A stretch of DNA of 64,000 bases from Roseicyclus persicicus (GTDB lineage: Bacteria > Pseudomonadota > Alphaproteobacteria > Rhodobacterales > Rhodobacteraceae). Below the pieces are notes generated by a model, which saw nothing but the letters and a program-made list of their open reading frames with translations, was not told where the DNA came from and searched no databases. This document shows positions 37,571 through 47,157 of this stretch, piece by piece. The translations under genes and the position numbers were made by a program. Numbering within the stretch: the stretch's first letter is position 1; every line of letters starts with the position of its first letter. The DNA is taken from NCBI RefSeq assembly GCF_012395815.1, contig NZ_JAAZQQ010000005.1, positions 248,001 to 312,000 on the forward strand. Direction: 5' to 3'.

Positions 37571-38758
37571 CTACTCCTCGTAGATCTGGTCGAAGATGCC
37601 GCCATCGCCGAAGAACGCGGGCTGGACGACGGACCAGCCGCCGAACTCGGCGATGGTGACAAGCTCGAGCTCGGGGAACCGCGCCACGTCATCCGGCGCG
37701 GCCAGCGAGGTGTCCCGGGCGCGGTAGTGGTGGCGCAGCGCCAGCGCCTGCGCCTCGGGGCTGTAGAGATGCGCGAGATAGGCCTCGGCCGCGGCGCGCT
37801 GCGCGTCCGAGGTGATGTTGCCGTCGACCAGGCTGACCGGCGGCTCGGCCAGGATCGAGACCGAGGGGACGACGATGTCGAAGGCGTCCTCGCCCAGTTC
37901 GGCGAGCGCGAGGAACGCCTCGTTCTCCCAGGCCAGCAGCACGTGGCCGATGCCGCGCTGGGTGAAGGTGGTGGTCGCCCCGCGCGCGCCGGTGTCGAGG
38001 ACGGGGACGTTGCGGTAGAGCGCGCCCACGAACTCGCGCGGGTCGAGCCCGTTCCGGTCGGCATAGGCCCAGGCGGCGAGGAAGTTCCAGCGCGCGCCGC
38101 CCGAGGTCTTGGGGTTCGGGGTGATGACCTGCACGCCCTCCGCGACGAGGTCGTCCCAGTCCGCGATGCCGCGCGGATTGCCCTCGCGCACCAGGAACAC
38201 GATGGTCGAGGCATAGGGCGCGGCGTTGTGCGGCAGGCGCGATTGCCAGTCGGCCGGGATGCGGCCCGTGCGTTCGGCGATCTGGTCGATGTCGGCCGAC
38301 AGCGCCAGCGTCACCACCGTCGCGGCGAGCCCGTCGATGACCGCCCGCGCCTGTGCGCCCGCGCCGCCGTGGGATTGCCGGATGGTGACGGGGGCGTTGC
38401 CCTGCGCCGTCCACCACGCGGTGAAGAGCGCGTTGTAATCCCGGTAGAATTCGCGCGTCGGGTCGTAGGAGACGTTGAGGATCTCGACGCTGTCCTGCGC
38501 GGCCGCGGGCGTCGGGCCCGCCATGACCAGCCCCAGGGCCGCGACGGCGGCCAGGATGCCGCCGCGCAGGGGCGCGGCCGTCAAGGCCGTGCGCAGCGCG
38601 CCGAGGACACCGCCGGCCGCGGGCGGTTTCGGGTCGGCGACGGGGCGGCCGGACAGGCGCGCGTGGCCTGCGTCGATCTCGATCCGGCCATCGCCGAGGC
38701 TGCGGATGAAGGTGCCCTGGGCGAGCGTGTGCGCGCCGATCTGGATGGTGTGATACAT
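37571..38758 (-). CDS. cysP: sulfate-binding protein with N-terminal extension before the signal peptide
   Basis: 395 aa, about 60 residues longer than usual for Sbp/CysP. Residues about 90-395 are a periplasmic sulfate-binding protein ([50 protein letters not shown]). The signal peptide-like segment ([18 protein letters not shown], cut after AAA) is at residues 64-87, not at the start. Residues 1-45 ([20 protein letters not shown] onward) look like a small folded beta-rich domain. ATG 38758 has AAGGGA upstream. A TTG at 38584 would give a normal-length precursor of 337 aa but lacks a ribosome-binding site. First gene of the sulfate transport operon. Confidence 0.88.
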   Translation of the reverse strand: MYHTIQIGAHTLAQGTFIRSLGDGRIEIDAGHARLSGRPVADPKPPAAGGVLGALRTALTAAPLRGGILAAVAALGLVMAGPTPAAAQDSVEILNVSYDPTREFYRDYNALFTAWWTAQGNAPVTIRQSHGGAGAQARAVIDGLAATVVTLALSADIDQIAERTGRIPADWQSRLPHNAAPYASTIVFLVREGNPRGIADWDDLVAEGVQVITPNPKTSGGARWNFLAAWAYADRNGLDPREFVGALYRNVPVLDTGARGATTTFTQRGIGHVLLAWENEAFLALAELGEDAFDIVVPSVSILAEPPVSLVDGNITSDAQRAAAEAYLAHLYSPEAQALALRHHYRARDTSLAAPDDVARFPELELVTIAEFGGWSVVQPAFFGDGGIFDQIYEE

Positions 38759-38882
38759 GGCCGATCCCTTGCTGACCCCTGTCGCATTCCGGTGTCCGGC
38801 GGGCCGGGGCGGGGCCGAAGCGGGGAAGCCCCTTGCCCCATCGCCCTGCCTGCGCCGTCTGACACCTAAATATCGACAGACT

Positions 38883-38929
38883 TAATCGTGATTAGCAAAG
38901 GAGGATTCACGCTCTTTTCAGTCGTGATT
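38883..38929. promoter_or_regulatory. candidate operator upstream of cysPTWA
   Basis: A near-perfect inverted repeat TAATC-GT-GATTA lies at 38883-38894. Its half-sequence TCGTGATT (38886-38893) is repeated at 38922-38929, 36 bp away. The segment sits in an AT-rich stretch between rrf2 and cysP, 125-170 bp upstream of the cysP start. The Rrf2 protein encoded just upstream is the obvious candidate binder, but this is inference. Confidence 0.35.
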
Positions 38930-38937
38930 TTGGAAGA

Positions 38938-39405
38938 TCATTCTCCGGTGGCCGGCTCGGGGATGGCAAAGCGCTCGAGCGGGCGGGCGTCCTCCTGCAG
39001 ATCGGCCAGCGTCAGCGACTCGATCATCAGGATGTAGGCCGCGTAGAAGCCGCCAAAGACGGCCCGCACGCGGCAGCTCTGTTCGTCGGTGCAATCCTCG
39101 CAGCGCTGGTAGGCCCGGCGGGACAGGCAGGGCAGCGGCGCGAGCGGCCCGTCGATCAGGCGTAGCACCTCGGCCAGCGAGACCCGGCGCGGCTCCTTGA
39201 TCAGCTCGTAGCCGCCCTTGCGGCCCCGGCGGCTCCCGATCAGGCCGGCGCGCTTGAGGTCGAGCAAGATGTGTTCGAGGAACCGCTTGGGCGCGCCCGA
39301 CCGATCCGCGATCTCCTCGATCCGCAACGCCAACCCCTCCCCGGCCTTTTCGTCGGCGAGCACCATCAGCGCCTTGAGCGCGTATTTCGTCTTGTGGGTG
39401 ATCAT
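38938..39405 (-). CDS. Rrf2-family transcriptional regulator with cysteine cluster
   Basis: 155 aa. N-terminal winged helix (KTKYALKALMVLADE, IEEIADRSGAPKRFLEHILLDLKRAGLI, RRGRKGGYELIKEP), the Rrf2 signature. Four cysteines fall in CLSRRAYQRCEDCTDEQSC (about residues 93-111), a spacing suited to an iron-sulfur cluster as in IscR/NsrR-type members. ATG 39405 is the family start MITHKTKYAL; the frame is open upstream without family sequence. It precedes cysPTWA on the same strand and may regulate sulfate uptake in response to cysteine or Fe-S status. Confidence 0.88.
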   Translation of the reverse strand: MITHKTKYALKALMVLADEKAGEGLALRIEEIADRSGAPKRFLEHILLDLKRAGLIGSRRGRKGGYELIKEPRRVSLAEVLRLIDGPLAPLPCLSRRAYQRCEDCTDEQSCRVRAVFGGFYAAYILMIESLTLADLQEDARPLERFAIPEPATGE

Positions 39406-39577
39406 CCGCCGACCCCGGCCCCGGAAACTGCGTCCAACAGGGGCGACAGTATCAGGAACGGCATCGAAAGCGAGCCCTTCCGCATAAACACGATAAAGAT
39501 GATCGACTTTTTGCGGAAACGTGGCATTCTCGCCCCGACTCGACACATTGGGCCGCCCGCGGCCGGAAGGAAACGCG

Positions 39578-40066
39578 ATGACCTTCGACCGGATCGACCT
39601 CGGGATCCTCGACATCCTTCAGCGCGACGCGACCGTCCCGGTCGCCCGCATCGCCGACCGGGTCGGCCTGTCGCAGACGCCCTGCTGGAAGCGCATCCAG
39701 AAGCACGAGGAGGCGGGCGTGATCCGCGCGCGCGTGGCGCTGCTGGATGCGGATGCGCTGGGGCTGTCGCTGACCGCCTTCGTCACGGTCGAGGCGCCGG
39801 AGCACACGGCGGAGTGGCGCGCGGGCTTTCTTGCCGCCATCGACGCGCTGCCCCCCGTGCGGGACGTCTACCGGGTCGCGGGGGACCACGATTTCCTGTT
39901 GCGGGTGGTGGTGCCGGACCTGGCCGCCTACGACAGGTTCCACGCGGCGCTGACCGGCGCCGTCCGGCTGCGCAGCGTCAAGGCGACCTTCGCGCTGGAG
40001 CGCGTGCGGGCCAGCACGGCGCTGCCCCTGTCCGTGGTGAACCCCGCTCCGGGACCGACGGCCTGA
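39578..40066 (+). CDS. Lrp/AsnC-family transcriptional regulator
   Basis: 162 aa. N-terminal HTH (LGILDILQRDATVPVARIADRVGLSQTPCWKRIQKHEEAGVI) and C-terminal RAM/effector domain (VRDVYRVAGDHDFLLRVVVPDL). Regulators of this type bind amino acids. ATG 39578 follows GGAAGGAAACGCG, a good ribosome-binding site. Divergent from rrf2 (172-bp shared region). Downstream is the SulP gene, 258 bp away. Confidence 0.92.
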   Translation: MTFDRIDLGILDILQRDATVPVARIADRVGLSQTPCWKRIQKHEEAGVIRARVALLDADALGLSLTAFVTVEAPEHTAEWRAGFLAAIDALPPVRDVYRVAGDHDFLLRVVVPDLAAYDRFHAALTGAVRLRSVKATFALERVRASTALPLSVVNPAPGPTA

Positions 40067-40324
40067 GGGGCCGCACAAGGGGGCCGGGCCGGGCGCAAGG
40101 ACGCCGTGCCGGGGCCGCGACACGGGCGGCCCGCCGCCCCCTGCCCCGATCCGCGGTTGCCTTTTGGACGCCCAAGGTTTATGCCGCAACGCAGCGAACA
40201 TGGACCCGGGCCCTGCCCCGGGTGGCTCTTCCGGCCGCCGATCCGCCGGACAACCCGAACACACCCAGACAAGGCGACCGATGCGGGCGCGCCCCCGTGC
40301 CCCTCGGTCAGGACCCGATTTGAT

Positions 40325-41815
40325 ATGATGTCACTTGATGCCTACCGGGCCGAATGGTTCGGCAACATCCGCGCCGACCTGCTGTCCGGGCTGGTCGTGG
40401 CGCTGGCCCTCATCCCCGAGGCCATCGCCTTTTCCATCATCGCGGGCGTCGACCCCAAGGTGGGGCTCTACGCCAGTTTCTCGATCGCCGTCATTACCGG
40501 CATCGCCGGCGGCCGGCCCGGCATGATCTCGGCCGCCACCGCCGCGACGGCGGTGCTGATGGTCACGCTGGTGCGCGACCACGGGCTGCAATACCTGCTG
40601 GCCGCCACCGTGCTGGCGGGGCTGCTGCAGATCGTTATGGGCTTGCTCAAGCTGGGCTTCGTCATGCGCTACGTCTCGAAATCGGTGATGACCGGCTTCG
40701 TCAACGCGCTGGCGATCCTGATCTTCATGGCGCAGCTGCCCGAGCTCGACCCGCGCGAGGTCACGTGGCTGACCTACCTGCTGGTCGCGGCGGGGCTGGC
40801 GATCATCTACCTGTTTCCCCGGATCACCCGGGCCGTGCCGTCGCCGCTGGTGACGATCATCGTGCTGACGGCGCTGGTCTGGGCGCTGGGGCTGGACGTG
40901 CGCAGCGTGGGCGACATGGGCGAACTGCCCGACACGCTGCCGGTGTTCCTGATCCCCGACATTCCGCTGAACCTCGAGACGCTGGCGATCATCTTTCCCT
41001 ACGCGATGGCCGTGGCCGTCGTGGGCCTGCTGGAAAGCCTGATGACCCAGAACATCGTCGACGACCTGACCGACACGAAATCCGACCGCAACCAGGAATG
41101 CATCGGCCAGGGCCTCGCCAACACCGCGACCGGCTTTATCGGCGGCATGGCGGGCTGCGCGATGATCGGGCAGTCGATCATCAACGTGAAATCGGGCGGG
41201 CGCGGGCGGCTGTCGTGCTTCGTCGCGGGGGTGTTCCTGCTGATCCTCGTCGTCGGCCTCGGCGATTTGGTCAGCATCATCCCCATGCCCGCTCTGGTGG
41301 CGATCATGATCATGGTGTCGATCGGCACCTTCTCGTGGTCGTCGATCCGCAACCTCGCGGTGCACCCGCGGTCGTCCTCGATCGTGATGCTGGCGACGGT
41401 GGCGACCGTGGTCTGGACCCACAACCTCGCCATCGGGGTGCTGGTGGGCGTGCTGCTGTCGGGCATCTTCTTTGCCGGCAAGATCGCGCAGCTGTTCCGC
41501 GTGACCAGCGACATCAGCCCCGACGGGCGCGTGCGCAGCTACCGCGTCGAGGGTCAGCTGTTCTACGGCTCGGTCGAGGATTTCATGGCCGCCTTCGACT
41601 TCCGCGAGGCGCCCGAGCGCGTGGTGATCGACGTCAGCCGCGCGCATATCTGGGACATTTCCAGCGTGCAGGCGCTCGACATGGCGATCCTGAAATTCCG
41701 CCGCGAGGGCGCCGAGGTCGAGGTGGTGGGCATGAACGCCGCCACCGAAACCCTGGTCGACCGGCTGGCGATCCATGACAAGCCGGGCGCCCTCGACCAG
41801 CTGTCGGCGCATTGA
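40325..41815 (+). CDS. SulP-family anion transporter with STAS domain
   Basis: 496 aa. About 10-12 hydrophobic segments (residues 20-390) followed by a C-terminal STAS domain (about 395-490, [42 protein letters not shown]). The conserved SulP segments [35 protein letters not shown] and [12 protein letters not shown] are clear. The family moves sulfate, bicarbonate or other anions; the substrate cannot be fixed, although nearby cys genes make sulfate possible and the closest family pattern resembles bicarbonate/sulfate carriers. Two adjacent ATG codons at 40325 and 40328. It is followed 14 bp later by a universal stress protein gene. Confidence 0.92.
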   Translation: MMSLDAYRAEWFGNIRADLLSGLVVALALIPEAIAFSIIAGVDPKVGLYASFSIAVITGIAGGRPGMISAATAATAVLMVTLVRDHGLQYLLAATVLAGLLQIVMGLLKLGFVMRYVSKSVMTGFVNALAILIFMAQLPELDPREVTWLTYLLVAAGLAIIYLFPRITRAVPSPLVTIIVLTALVWALGLDVRSVGDMGELPDTLPVFLIPDIPLNLETLAIIFPYAMAVAVVGLLESLMTQNIVDDLTDTKSDRNQECIGQGLANTATGFIGGMAGCAMIGQSIINVKSGGRGRLSCFVAGVFLLILVVGLGDLVSIIPMPALVAIMIMVSIGTFSWSSIRNLAVHPRSSSIVMLATVATVVWTHNLAIGVLVGVLLSGIFFAGKIAQLFRVTSDISPDGRVRSYRVEGQLFYGSVEDFMAAFDFREAPERVVIDVSRAHIWDISSVQALDMAILKFRREGAEVEVVGMNAATETLVDRLAIHDKPGALDQLSAH

Positions 41816-41829
41816 GGGAGGGGAAGCCC

Positions 41830-42684
41830 ATGTCGGACAAGATCATCGCCCTGGTCGACGGGTCGATCTATTCGGAAAGCGTGTGCCACCACGCCGCCTG
41901 GATCGCCCAGCGCACGGAGGCGCCCGTCGAGCTGATCCATGTGCTCGGCCGGCGCGAGGCGCCCGCGACCAACGACCTGTCCGGCACGATCCGGCTGGGC
42001 GCGCGCACGCGGCTGATGGAGGAGCTGGCCGCGCTCGACGCCGAGCGCGCCAAGCTGATCGGCCAGCGCGGCCGCGCGATCCTCGAGGACGCCCGCGCCA
42101 TCGTCGACCAGGACGGCGTGACCGGCATCACCACCCGCCTGCGCCATGGCGACATCGTCGAGACCATCGCCGAGGTCGAGGGCGCGGCCCGCGTCATCGT
42201 GATCGGCAAGCGCGGCGAGGCGGCGGATTTCGCCAGGGGGCACCTCGGCTCGAACCTCGAACGGATCGTGCGCGCGGCGCATCGTCCGGTGCTGGTCGCC
42301 GCCCGCGCCTTCCGGCCCGTCACCAGCGTGCTGGTGGCCCATGACGGCGGGGCCTCGGCGATGAAGGCGGTCGACCACATCGCGCGCAGCCCGCTGTTCG
42401 CGGGGCTCGCCGTCACGCTGGTGACCGTCGGCCACGAGACGCCCGAGATCGCCAGGGCGCTGGCCGATGCCAGGGCGCAGCTCGCGGACGCCGGGATCGA
42501 CGCGGCGACCCGCGTGGTGCCGGGCCAGCCGGAGACGGAGCTGGGCAAGCTGGTGGAGGCCGAGGGGTTCGGCATGGTGGTGATGGGCGCCTACGGCCAC
42601 AGCCGCATCCGCAGCCTCGTGATCGGCTCCACCACGACCGAGATGGTCCGGTCCTGCAAGGTGCCCGTCCTGCTGATGCGCTGA
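41830..42684 (+). CDS. universal stress protein, tandem UspA domains
   Basis: 284 aa with two UspA modules (about 1-145 and 150-284). The second ends with the ATP-binding G-x2-G-x9-G-S pattern (VVMGAYGHSRIRSLVIGSTTTEMVRSCKVPVLLMR). The first has a degenerate version (VIGKRGEAADFARGHLGSNLERIVRAAHRPVLVAAR). ATG 41830 follows GGGAGGGGAAG. Co-transcribed with SulP (14-bp gap), as is often seen for SulP/bicarbonate carriers with Usp partners. Likely a regulator or stress-linked partner of the transporter. Confidence 0.9.
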   Translation: MSDKIIALVDGSIYSESVCHHAAWIAQRTEAPVELIHVLGRREAPATNDLSGTIRLGARTRLMEELAALDAERAKLIGQRGRAILEDARAIVDQDGVTGITTRLRHGDIVETIAEVEGAARVIVIGKRGEAADFARGHLGSNLERIVRAAHRPVLVAARAFRPVTSVLVAHDGGASAMKAVDHIARSPLFAGLAVTLVTVGHETPEIARALADARAQLADAGIDAATRVVPGQPETELGKLVEAEGFGMVVMGAYGHSRIRSLVIGSTTTEMVRSCKVPVLLMR

Positions 42685-43136
42685 CCGCGCCGGGCGGACG
42701 CGCGGCCGGGACGCCGCCACACCAGCCCTGCGCGCAGGTCCCGTCACTGAATCGCCCGCGCAACGCGCCGCGCGCCTGTCCGCGGCCGGCCGGCGCGTCC
42801 CCGAATCGTGGCCCTTGCCCGTGGAGGGGGCCCGCATGGCGCGGCCGAGTCGCCGCCGTCGGCGCGCCCGAGTCGCGCCCGGGGGGCCTGTCTCCAAGGT
42901 CCGGTCGCAACCCGCGTCGACCGGCGCCGGAACGCCGGATCGGGTCGAAAAACCGTAAATTACCTTAATATCAGATATTTATACCCTTCATACCTTGGTC
43001 GTATGCGCGTCCGACCATGGTCTGGTGGGTCGGCAATACGACCCTTGTTGGATTTCGGGACAGGCGGTTGGCCGGCAGAACGGCCTCACCGAGCGATCGA
43101 CGGGATCGCCACCCAACCCGACCACAGGAGACCACC
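42685..43136. other. gene-free leader region of the flp/tad operon
   Basis: About 450 bp without a supported gene. The left 260 bp is ordinary GC-rich intergenic sequence. At 42950-42995 it turns strongly AT-rich (TAAATTACCTTAATATCAGA), the likely promoter. A structured element follows at 42997-43043, then about 90 bp of leader to the flp ribosome-binding site (CAGGAG). Confidence 0.55.
42997..43043 (+). promoter_or_regulatory. stem-loop in the flp leader
   Basis: Outer arms GGTCGTAT (42997-43004) and ATACGACC (43036-43043) pair over 8 bp; inner arms CCGACC and GGTCGG pair over 6 bp around a loop that includes GACCATGGTC, itself a palindrome. The element lies just after the AT-rich promoter-like stretch and about 95 bp before the flp start, so it may be part of the mRNA leader and stabilise it or act as an attenuator. 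It could also be a DNA operator. Confidence 0.45.
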
Positions 43137-43343
43137 ATGACCCGCACGTTCCAGACCCGCATCACCGCCTTCCTCTCCGACGAGAACGGCGCCACCGCCA
43201 TCGAGTACGGCCTGTTCGCCGCCCTGATCGCCGCCGCCATCGTCGGCACCGTCGCCACCCTCGGCGGCCAGACCAACAGCGGCTTCACCACCGTCAGCAC
43301 CGCGCTGGCCGACTCCGGCATTACGGCGCCGCCGGCTCAATAA
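43137..43343 (+). CDS. flp: Flp-type pilin (prepilin)
   Basis: 68 aa. Flp prepilin pattern: short basic leader (MTRTFQTRITAFLSDENG), processing site after Gly18, then ATAIEYGLFAALIAAAIVG with Glu at +5 and Tyr at +6, and a single hydrophobic helix. It forms the Flp pilus fibre after cleavage by a TadV/CpaA-type peptidase. CAGGAG lies 7 nt before ATG 43137. First gene of the local tad cluster; 89 bp separate it from tadZ. Confidence 0.95.
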   Translation: MTRTFQTRITAFLSDENGATAIEYGLFAALIAAAIVGTVATLGGQTNSGFTTVSTALADSGITAPPAQ

Positions 43344-43432
43344 GCCGCCGCCCCCCCGGACGGGGCAGGCACCGGCCCGCGTGCCCGCGCCTGCCCCCTC
43401 CCCTCCCGACACGACGCACCCTGGAGACCCCC

Positions 43433-44647
43433 ATGGCACAGCCGACCCTGTCCCGGTCGCGACCGGACCCGATCGTGGCCTTCGTCTGCACCGAGGAAGG
43501 TGCCGATCTTGCCCGCGCGGTGGCCGCCAACATCGGCGCCCCGGCCCCGACCCTGCACGGCGGCGGCGTCAGCGCCGCGGCCCGGCTCGGGCCCGAGGTC
43601 GGCACCGGGCCGGTGCTGGCCGAGATCGGCAACCTGCCGCTCGACCTCGCCTGCGAAAGCGTGTCGGCCATCGGCCGTGCCGGGGCCCGCCTCGTCGCCT
43701 TCGGGCGGCAGTCCGACCTCGGCACCTACCGCGCCATCCGCAAGGCCGGCGCGACCGACTACTTCGCCTTTCCGGTCGAGGTCGCCGACCTCGTGCAAAG
43801 CCTCGCGCAGACCGTGGCGAACGCCCCCACCCCGGCGCTCGACCCGACCCTGCGGATCGGCGTGACCGGCAGCAACGGCGGCGTGGGCGCAAGCCTGCTG
43901 GCGCAGAACCTGGCGGCGCTGTCGGCGGCCTCGGCCCGCACCCGGCGGCAGACCGCGCTGATCGACGGCGACCTGCGTTTCGGCAGCATCGGCTGCGACC
44001 TGAACCGCGACCACAGCCGCGGACTGATCGAGGCGCTGTCCGCCCCCGACCGGATCGACGAGACCTTCCTGCGCAATTCCATGGACCACCTCGGCGACCG
44101 GCTGGCGCTCTATTCCAGCGCCGCCGCGGGCCTGGCCGACGTGCGGGCCCTGCAGGGACGCATCGGACGCGTCGTGCACGGCGTCGCCCAGCATTTCGAG
44201 ACCACGGTGGTCGACCTGCCGCGCGAGCTGCTGTTCGACCAGCCGGGCCTTCTCGCCGCGCTGCGCAGCCTCGTGCTGGTCGTGCCGGCGGGCTATTCGG
44301 GCGTGCAGGCCGCCGCGCGGGCGCTGGCCCATCTGCGGGACGCCGCCCCGCACCTGCAGGTGGTGCCGGTCCTGTCCGAGCTCAGGGCAGACGCCGCCCT
44401 GTCCCGCGCCGACCTGAGTGCCGCGCTCGAGATCGACATCCGCCACGTCCTGCCGCGCAGCGATGCCGCGCTGATGCGCGCCCACCGCCGCGGCCAGCCC
44501 GCCGTCACCCAGGCGCCGAACGGGGCCTACGCCCGCGCCGTGCTGCGCCTCTGGGCCGAGCTGTCGGCGCCGGCAGACGCCGGGGCGCGGCGCGGCAAGC
44601 CCGGCGCGCGGTTCCTGCGCGGCCTGCTCGGCCGGAGCGCGGGATGA
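43433..44647 (+). CDS. tadZ: TadZ/CpaE-like pilus assembly ATPase-fold protein
   Basis: 404 aa. A receiver-like N-terminal domain (about 15-125) and a MinD/ParA-type domain (about 135-390). The Walker A region reads GVTGSNGGVGASLLAQNLA, lacking the lysine (KGGxGK) needed for normal ATP hydrolysis; LIDGDLRFGSIGCDLN and VVDLPRELLFDQPGLLAALRSLVLVV follow. TadZ proteins place the Flp secretion apparatus at the cell pole. ATG 43433; the stop overlaps tadA by four bases. Confidence 0.88.
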   Translation: MAQPTLSRSRPDPIVAFVCTEEGADLARAVAANIGAPAPTLHGGGVSAAARLGPEVGTGPVLAEIGNLPLDLACESVSAIGRAGARLVAFGRQSDLGTYRAIRKAGATDYFAFPVEVADLVQSLAQTVANAPTPALDPTLRIGVTGSNGGVGASLLAQNLAALSAASARTRRQTALIDGDLRFGSIGCDLNRDHSRGLIEALSAPDRIDETFLRNSMDHLGDRLALYSSAAAGLADVRALQGRIGRVVHGVAQHFETTVVDLPRELLFDQPGLLAALRSLVLVVPAGYSGVQAAARALAHLRDAAPHLQVVPVLSELRADAALSRADLSAALEIDIRHVLPRSDAALMRAHRRGQPAVTQAPNGAYARAVLRLWAELSAPADAGARRGKPGARFLRGLLGRSAG

Positions 44648-46176
44648 CCGCCGCCCTGCCCGATACAGCCGCCGCGCAGGCGGTGCAGCGCATCGTCGCC
44701 GTGGCGCGGAGGATCGACGCCGCCGGCATGACGCCCCTGTCCCGCGCGAACGCCGCGCTGACCTACGTGCTGGAACGCGACGGCCACGCCTGGCCGCTGG
44801 ACCGGCAACGCCAGCTGCTGGAGGCGGCGGTCCAGAGCCTGGCCATCGCCCCAGCGCCGGCCCCGGCGCGCGACGCCGACCCCGCGCCCGCCGCCGACGC
44901 CGCCCCGCCGCCGGAGCCGGCGGCCCGCCCCGCCTGGCAGGACATCCCGCGCGACCTGGCGCAGGTGCTGGATTTCTCCGCCCTCGCCGCGCAGTCGCCG
45001 GCCGAGCAGCAGACCACGATCCGCGAGGCGGTCCACGGCCTGTGCGAGACCCGCCGCCTGCAGCTCAACCGCGCCGAGATCGACGGGCTGGTGGCGACCA
45101 TCCTGGCCGACATGCTGGGCCTCGGCCCGCTCGAGGCGCTGATGGCCGACGACAGCATCACCGACATCATGGTGAACGGCGCCGACCGGGTCTACGTCGA
45201 GCGCGGCGGCAAGCTGGAGCTCTGCCCGGTCCGGTTCCGCGACAACGATCATGTCATGGCCGTGGCCAGCCGGATCGTCGGCGAGGTCGGGCGCCGCATC
45301 GACGAGGCCCAGCCGATGGTCGACGCCCGCCTCAAGGACGGCAGCCGCGTGAACGTGGCGGTGCCGCCCTTGGCCATCGACGGGCCGGCCATCACCATCC
45401 GCAAGTTCCCCAAGTCGCCCGTGCGGCTGGACACGCTGGTCGAAAAGGGCAGCCTGTCGGCGCAGATGGCCGCGTTCCTGGGCCTCGCCTCGGTGCTGCG
45501 CCTCAACATCCTGATCGCCGGCGGCACCGGCTCGGGCAAGACGACGCTGCTGAACGCGCTGTCCGAGTTCATTCCCCAGAACGAGCGCGTCGTCACCATC
45601 GAGGACGCGGCCGAGCTGCGGCTGCTGCAGCCCCATGTCGTCCGCTTCGAGACCCGCCCGCCCAACGTCGAGGGCACCGGCGAGGTCACCATCCGCACCC
45701 TGATGCGCAACGCGCTGCGGATGCGCCCCGACCGCATCATCATCGGCGAGATCCGCGGCGAGGAGGTGCTCGATCTCCTGCAGGCGATGAACACCGGCCA
45801 TGACGGGTCGATGTCCACGCTGCACGCCAATTCCCCCCGCGAGGCCCTGACCCGGATCGAGAACATGGCCGCGCTGGCCGGCTTCGCCGCCGGACCGGCG
45901 GTGGTGCGGCGGCAGCTGGCCGACGCGGTGCAGCTGGTCGTGCAGGTCAGCCGGATGCGCGACGGCCGCCGTCGGGTCACCTCGGTGTCCGAGATCGTGG
46001 GCCGCGCGGACGAGGCGATCACCCTGCAGGACATCTTCACCTTCCGCGTCAGCCCCGACAGCACCCGCGACACCGTGCGCGGCAGCTTCGTCCATTCCGG
46101 CTACCGGCCGGCCTTCGCCACCCGGGCGGCCGACTACGGCCTCGCCGACGACCTCGACCGCATTCTCGGAGCCTGA
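44644..46176 (+). CDS. tadA: TadA/CpaF secretion ATPase
   Basis: 510 aa. Type II/IV secretion ATPase of the Flp pilus. Low-complexity Ala/Pro linker at about 75-100, then the N-terminal domain (LGLGPLEALMADDSITDIMVNG). The catalytic core has Walker [14 protein letters not shown] (about residues 295-307), Asp box VVTIEDAAELRL, Walker B RPDRIIIGEIRGEE and His box GHDGSMSTLHANS. ATG 44644 overlaps the tadZ stop. Longer than usual by the Pro/Ala-rich N-terminal part. Confidence 0.95.
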   Translation: MTAALPDTAAAQAVQRIVAVARRIDAAGMTPLSRANAALTYVLERDGHAWPLDRQRQLLEAAVQSLAIAPAPAPARDADPAPAADAAPPPEPAARPAWQDIPRDLAQVLDFSALAAQSPAEQQTTIREAVHGLCETRRLQLNRAEIDGLVATILADMLGLGPLEALMADDSITDIMVNGADRVYVERGGKLELCPVRFRDNDHVMAVASRIVGEVGRRIDEAQPMVDARLKDGSRVNVAVPPLAIDGPAITIRKFPKSPVRLDTLVEKGSLSAQMAAFLGLASVLRLNILIAGGTGSGKTTLLNALSEFIPQNERVVTIEDAAELRLLQPHVVRFETRPPNVEGTGEVTIRTLMRNALRMRPDRIIIGEIRGEEVLDLLQAMNTGHDGSMSTLHANSPREALTRIENMAALAGFAAGPAVVRRQLADAVQLVVQVSRMRDGRRRVTSVSEIVGRADEAITLQDIFTFRVSPDSTRDTVRGSFVHSGYRPAFATRAADYGLADDLDRILGA

Positions 46177-46179
46177 CCC

Positions 46180-47157
46180 ATGTTGCCCGACCCCCAGATC
46201 CTGATCCTCGCCGGCGGCGTCGCGGGCCTGTGCGGCCTCGGCGGCATCGCCCTCGTACTGCGCGACCGGGGCCTGCAGCGCCACCGGCTGCGGCTGCGGC
46301 GGGCGGGGGCCGAGGCGCGGCCGGCCGACCGGCCGCTGCCCGGCGCGGCGCGCGACAGGGGCCTGCGCCGGGCGCGCCGCTTCGGGCGGCAGGGTCCGGC
46401 GGCGCGGGCGCTGGCCTGGCTCGATCAGCGGATCGACCGCGCCGGCCTGCAGCTGTCCGGCGCCGAGCTGACGGTGCAGATGTCGCTGGCGGCGCTTGGC
46501 GTCTACGCGGCGGGTACCCTGGCGATCGGGCTTTCGCCGGCCGTCGCCCTGGCCCTGGCGCTGGCCCTGCCGCCGGCAGGGCTGGCCGCCGCGCTGGCCA
46601 TCGCCACCCGCCGCCGGCTGGCGGCCTTTACCGCCGCCCTGCCCGACGCGCTCGACATCTTCGCGCGCAGCCTCAAGGCGGGGCGGCCCGTGGCCGACGG
46701 GCTGGGAATCGTGGTGGCCTCGGCCCGCGACCCCCTGCGCGGGGAACTGGCCCGCTGCCGCGACCGGATCCGCATGGGCGCCACCCTGACCGCCGCCTTC
46801 GACGAGCTGGCCGCCCGGATGCCGACGCCCGAGGCCCGGTTCTTCGGCGTGGCCGTCGCGCTGCAGGCCGAAACGGGGGGCAACCTCGTCGAGACGACCG
46901 AGAACCTCGCCGCGCAGCTGCGCGACCGCCGCAAGCTGCGCCAGAAGGCCCGCGCCCTGTCGGCCGAGGCCCGCGCCAGCGCCGCGATCCTGGCCGCGCT
47001 GCCCTTCGCGGTGGGCGTGGTGCTGTGGGTGCTGAACCCGGGCTACCTCGAGCCGCTCCTGACTGACCCGCGCGGCCGCGCCATGCTGATCATCGGGCTG
47101 GCCCTGATCGGCCTCGGGATCCTGATGATGACGAAGATGGGCAAGCTGGATGTCTGA
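46180..47157 (+). CDS. tadB: TadB inner-membrane platform protein
   Basis: 325 aa. N-terminal membrane segment (ILAGGVAGLCGLGGIALVL), two central segments (SLAALGVYAAGTLAIGL; ALALALPPAGLAAALAI), a cytoplasmic T2SSF/GspF domain (LPDALDIFARSLKAGRPVADGL ... MPTPEARFFGVAVALQAETGGNLVETTENLAAQLRDR) and two C-terminal segments. Platform component with TadC for TadA-driven pilin assembly. Starts 3 bp after tadA and overlaps tadC by 8 bp. Confidence 0.93.
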   Translation: MLPDPQILILAGGVAGLCGLGGIALVLRDRGLQRHRLRLRRAGAEARPADRPLPGAARDRGLRRARRFGRQGPAARALAWLDQRIDRAGLQLSGAELTVQMSLAALGVYAAGTLAIGLSPAVALALALALPPAGLAAALAIATRRRLAAFTAALPDALDIFARSLKAGRPVADGLGIVVASARDPLRGELARCRDRIRMGATLTAAFDELAARMPTPEARFFGVAVALQAETGGNLVETTENLAAQLRDRRKLRQKARALSAEARASAAILAALPFAVGVVLWVLNPGYLEPLLTDPRGRAMLIIGLALIGLGILMMTKMGKLDV

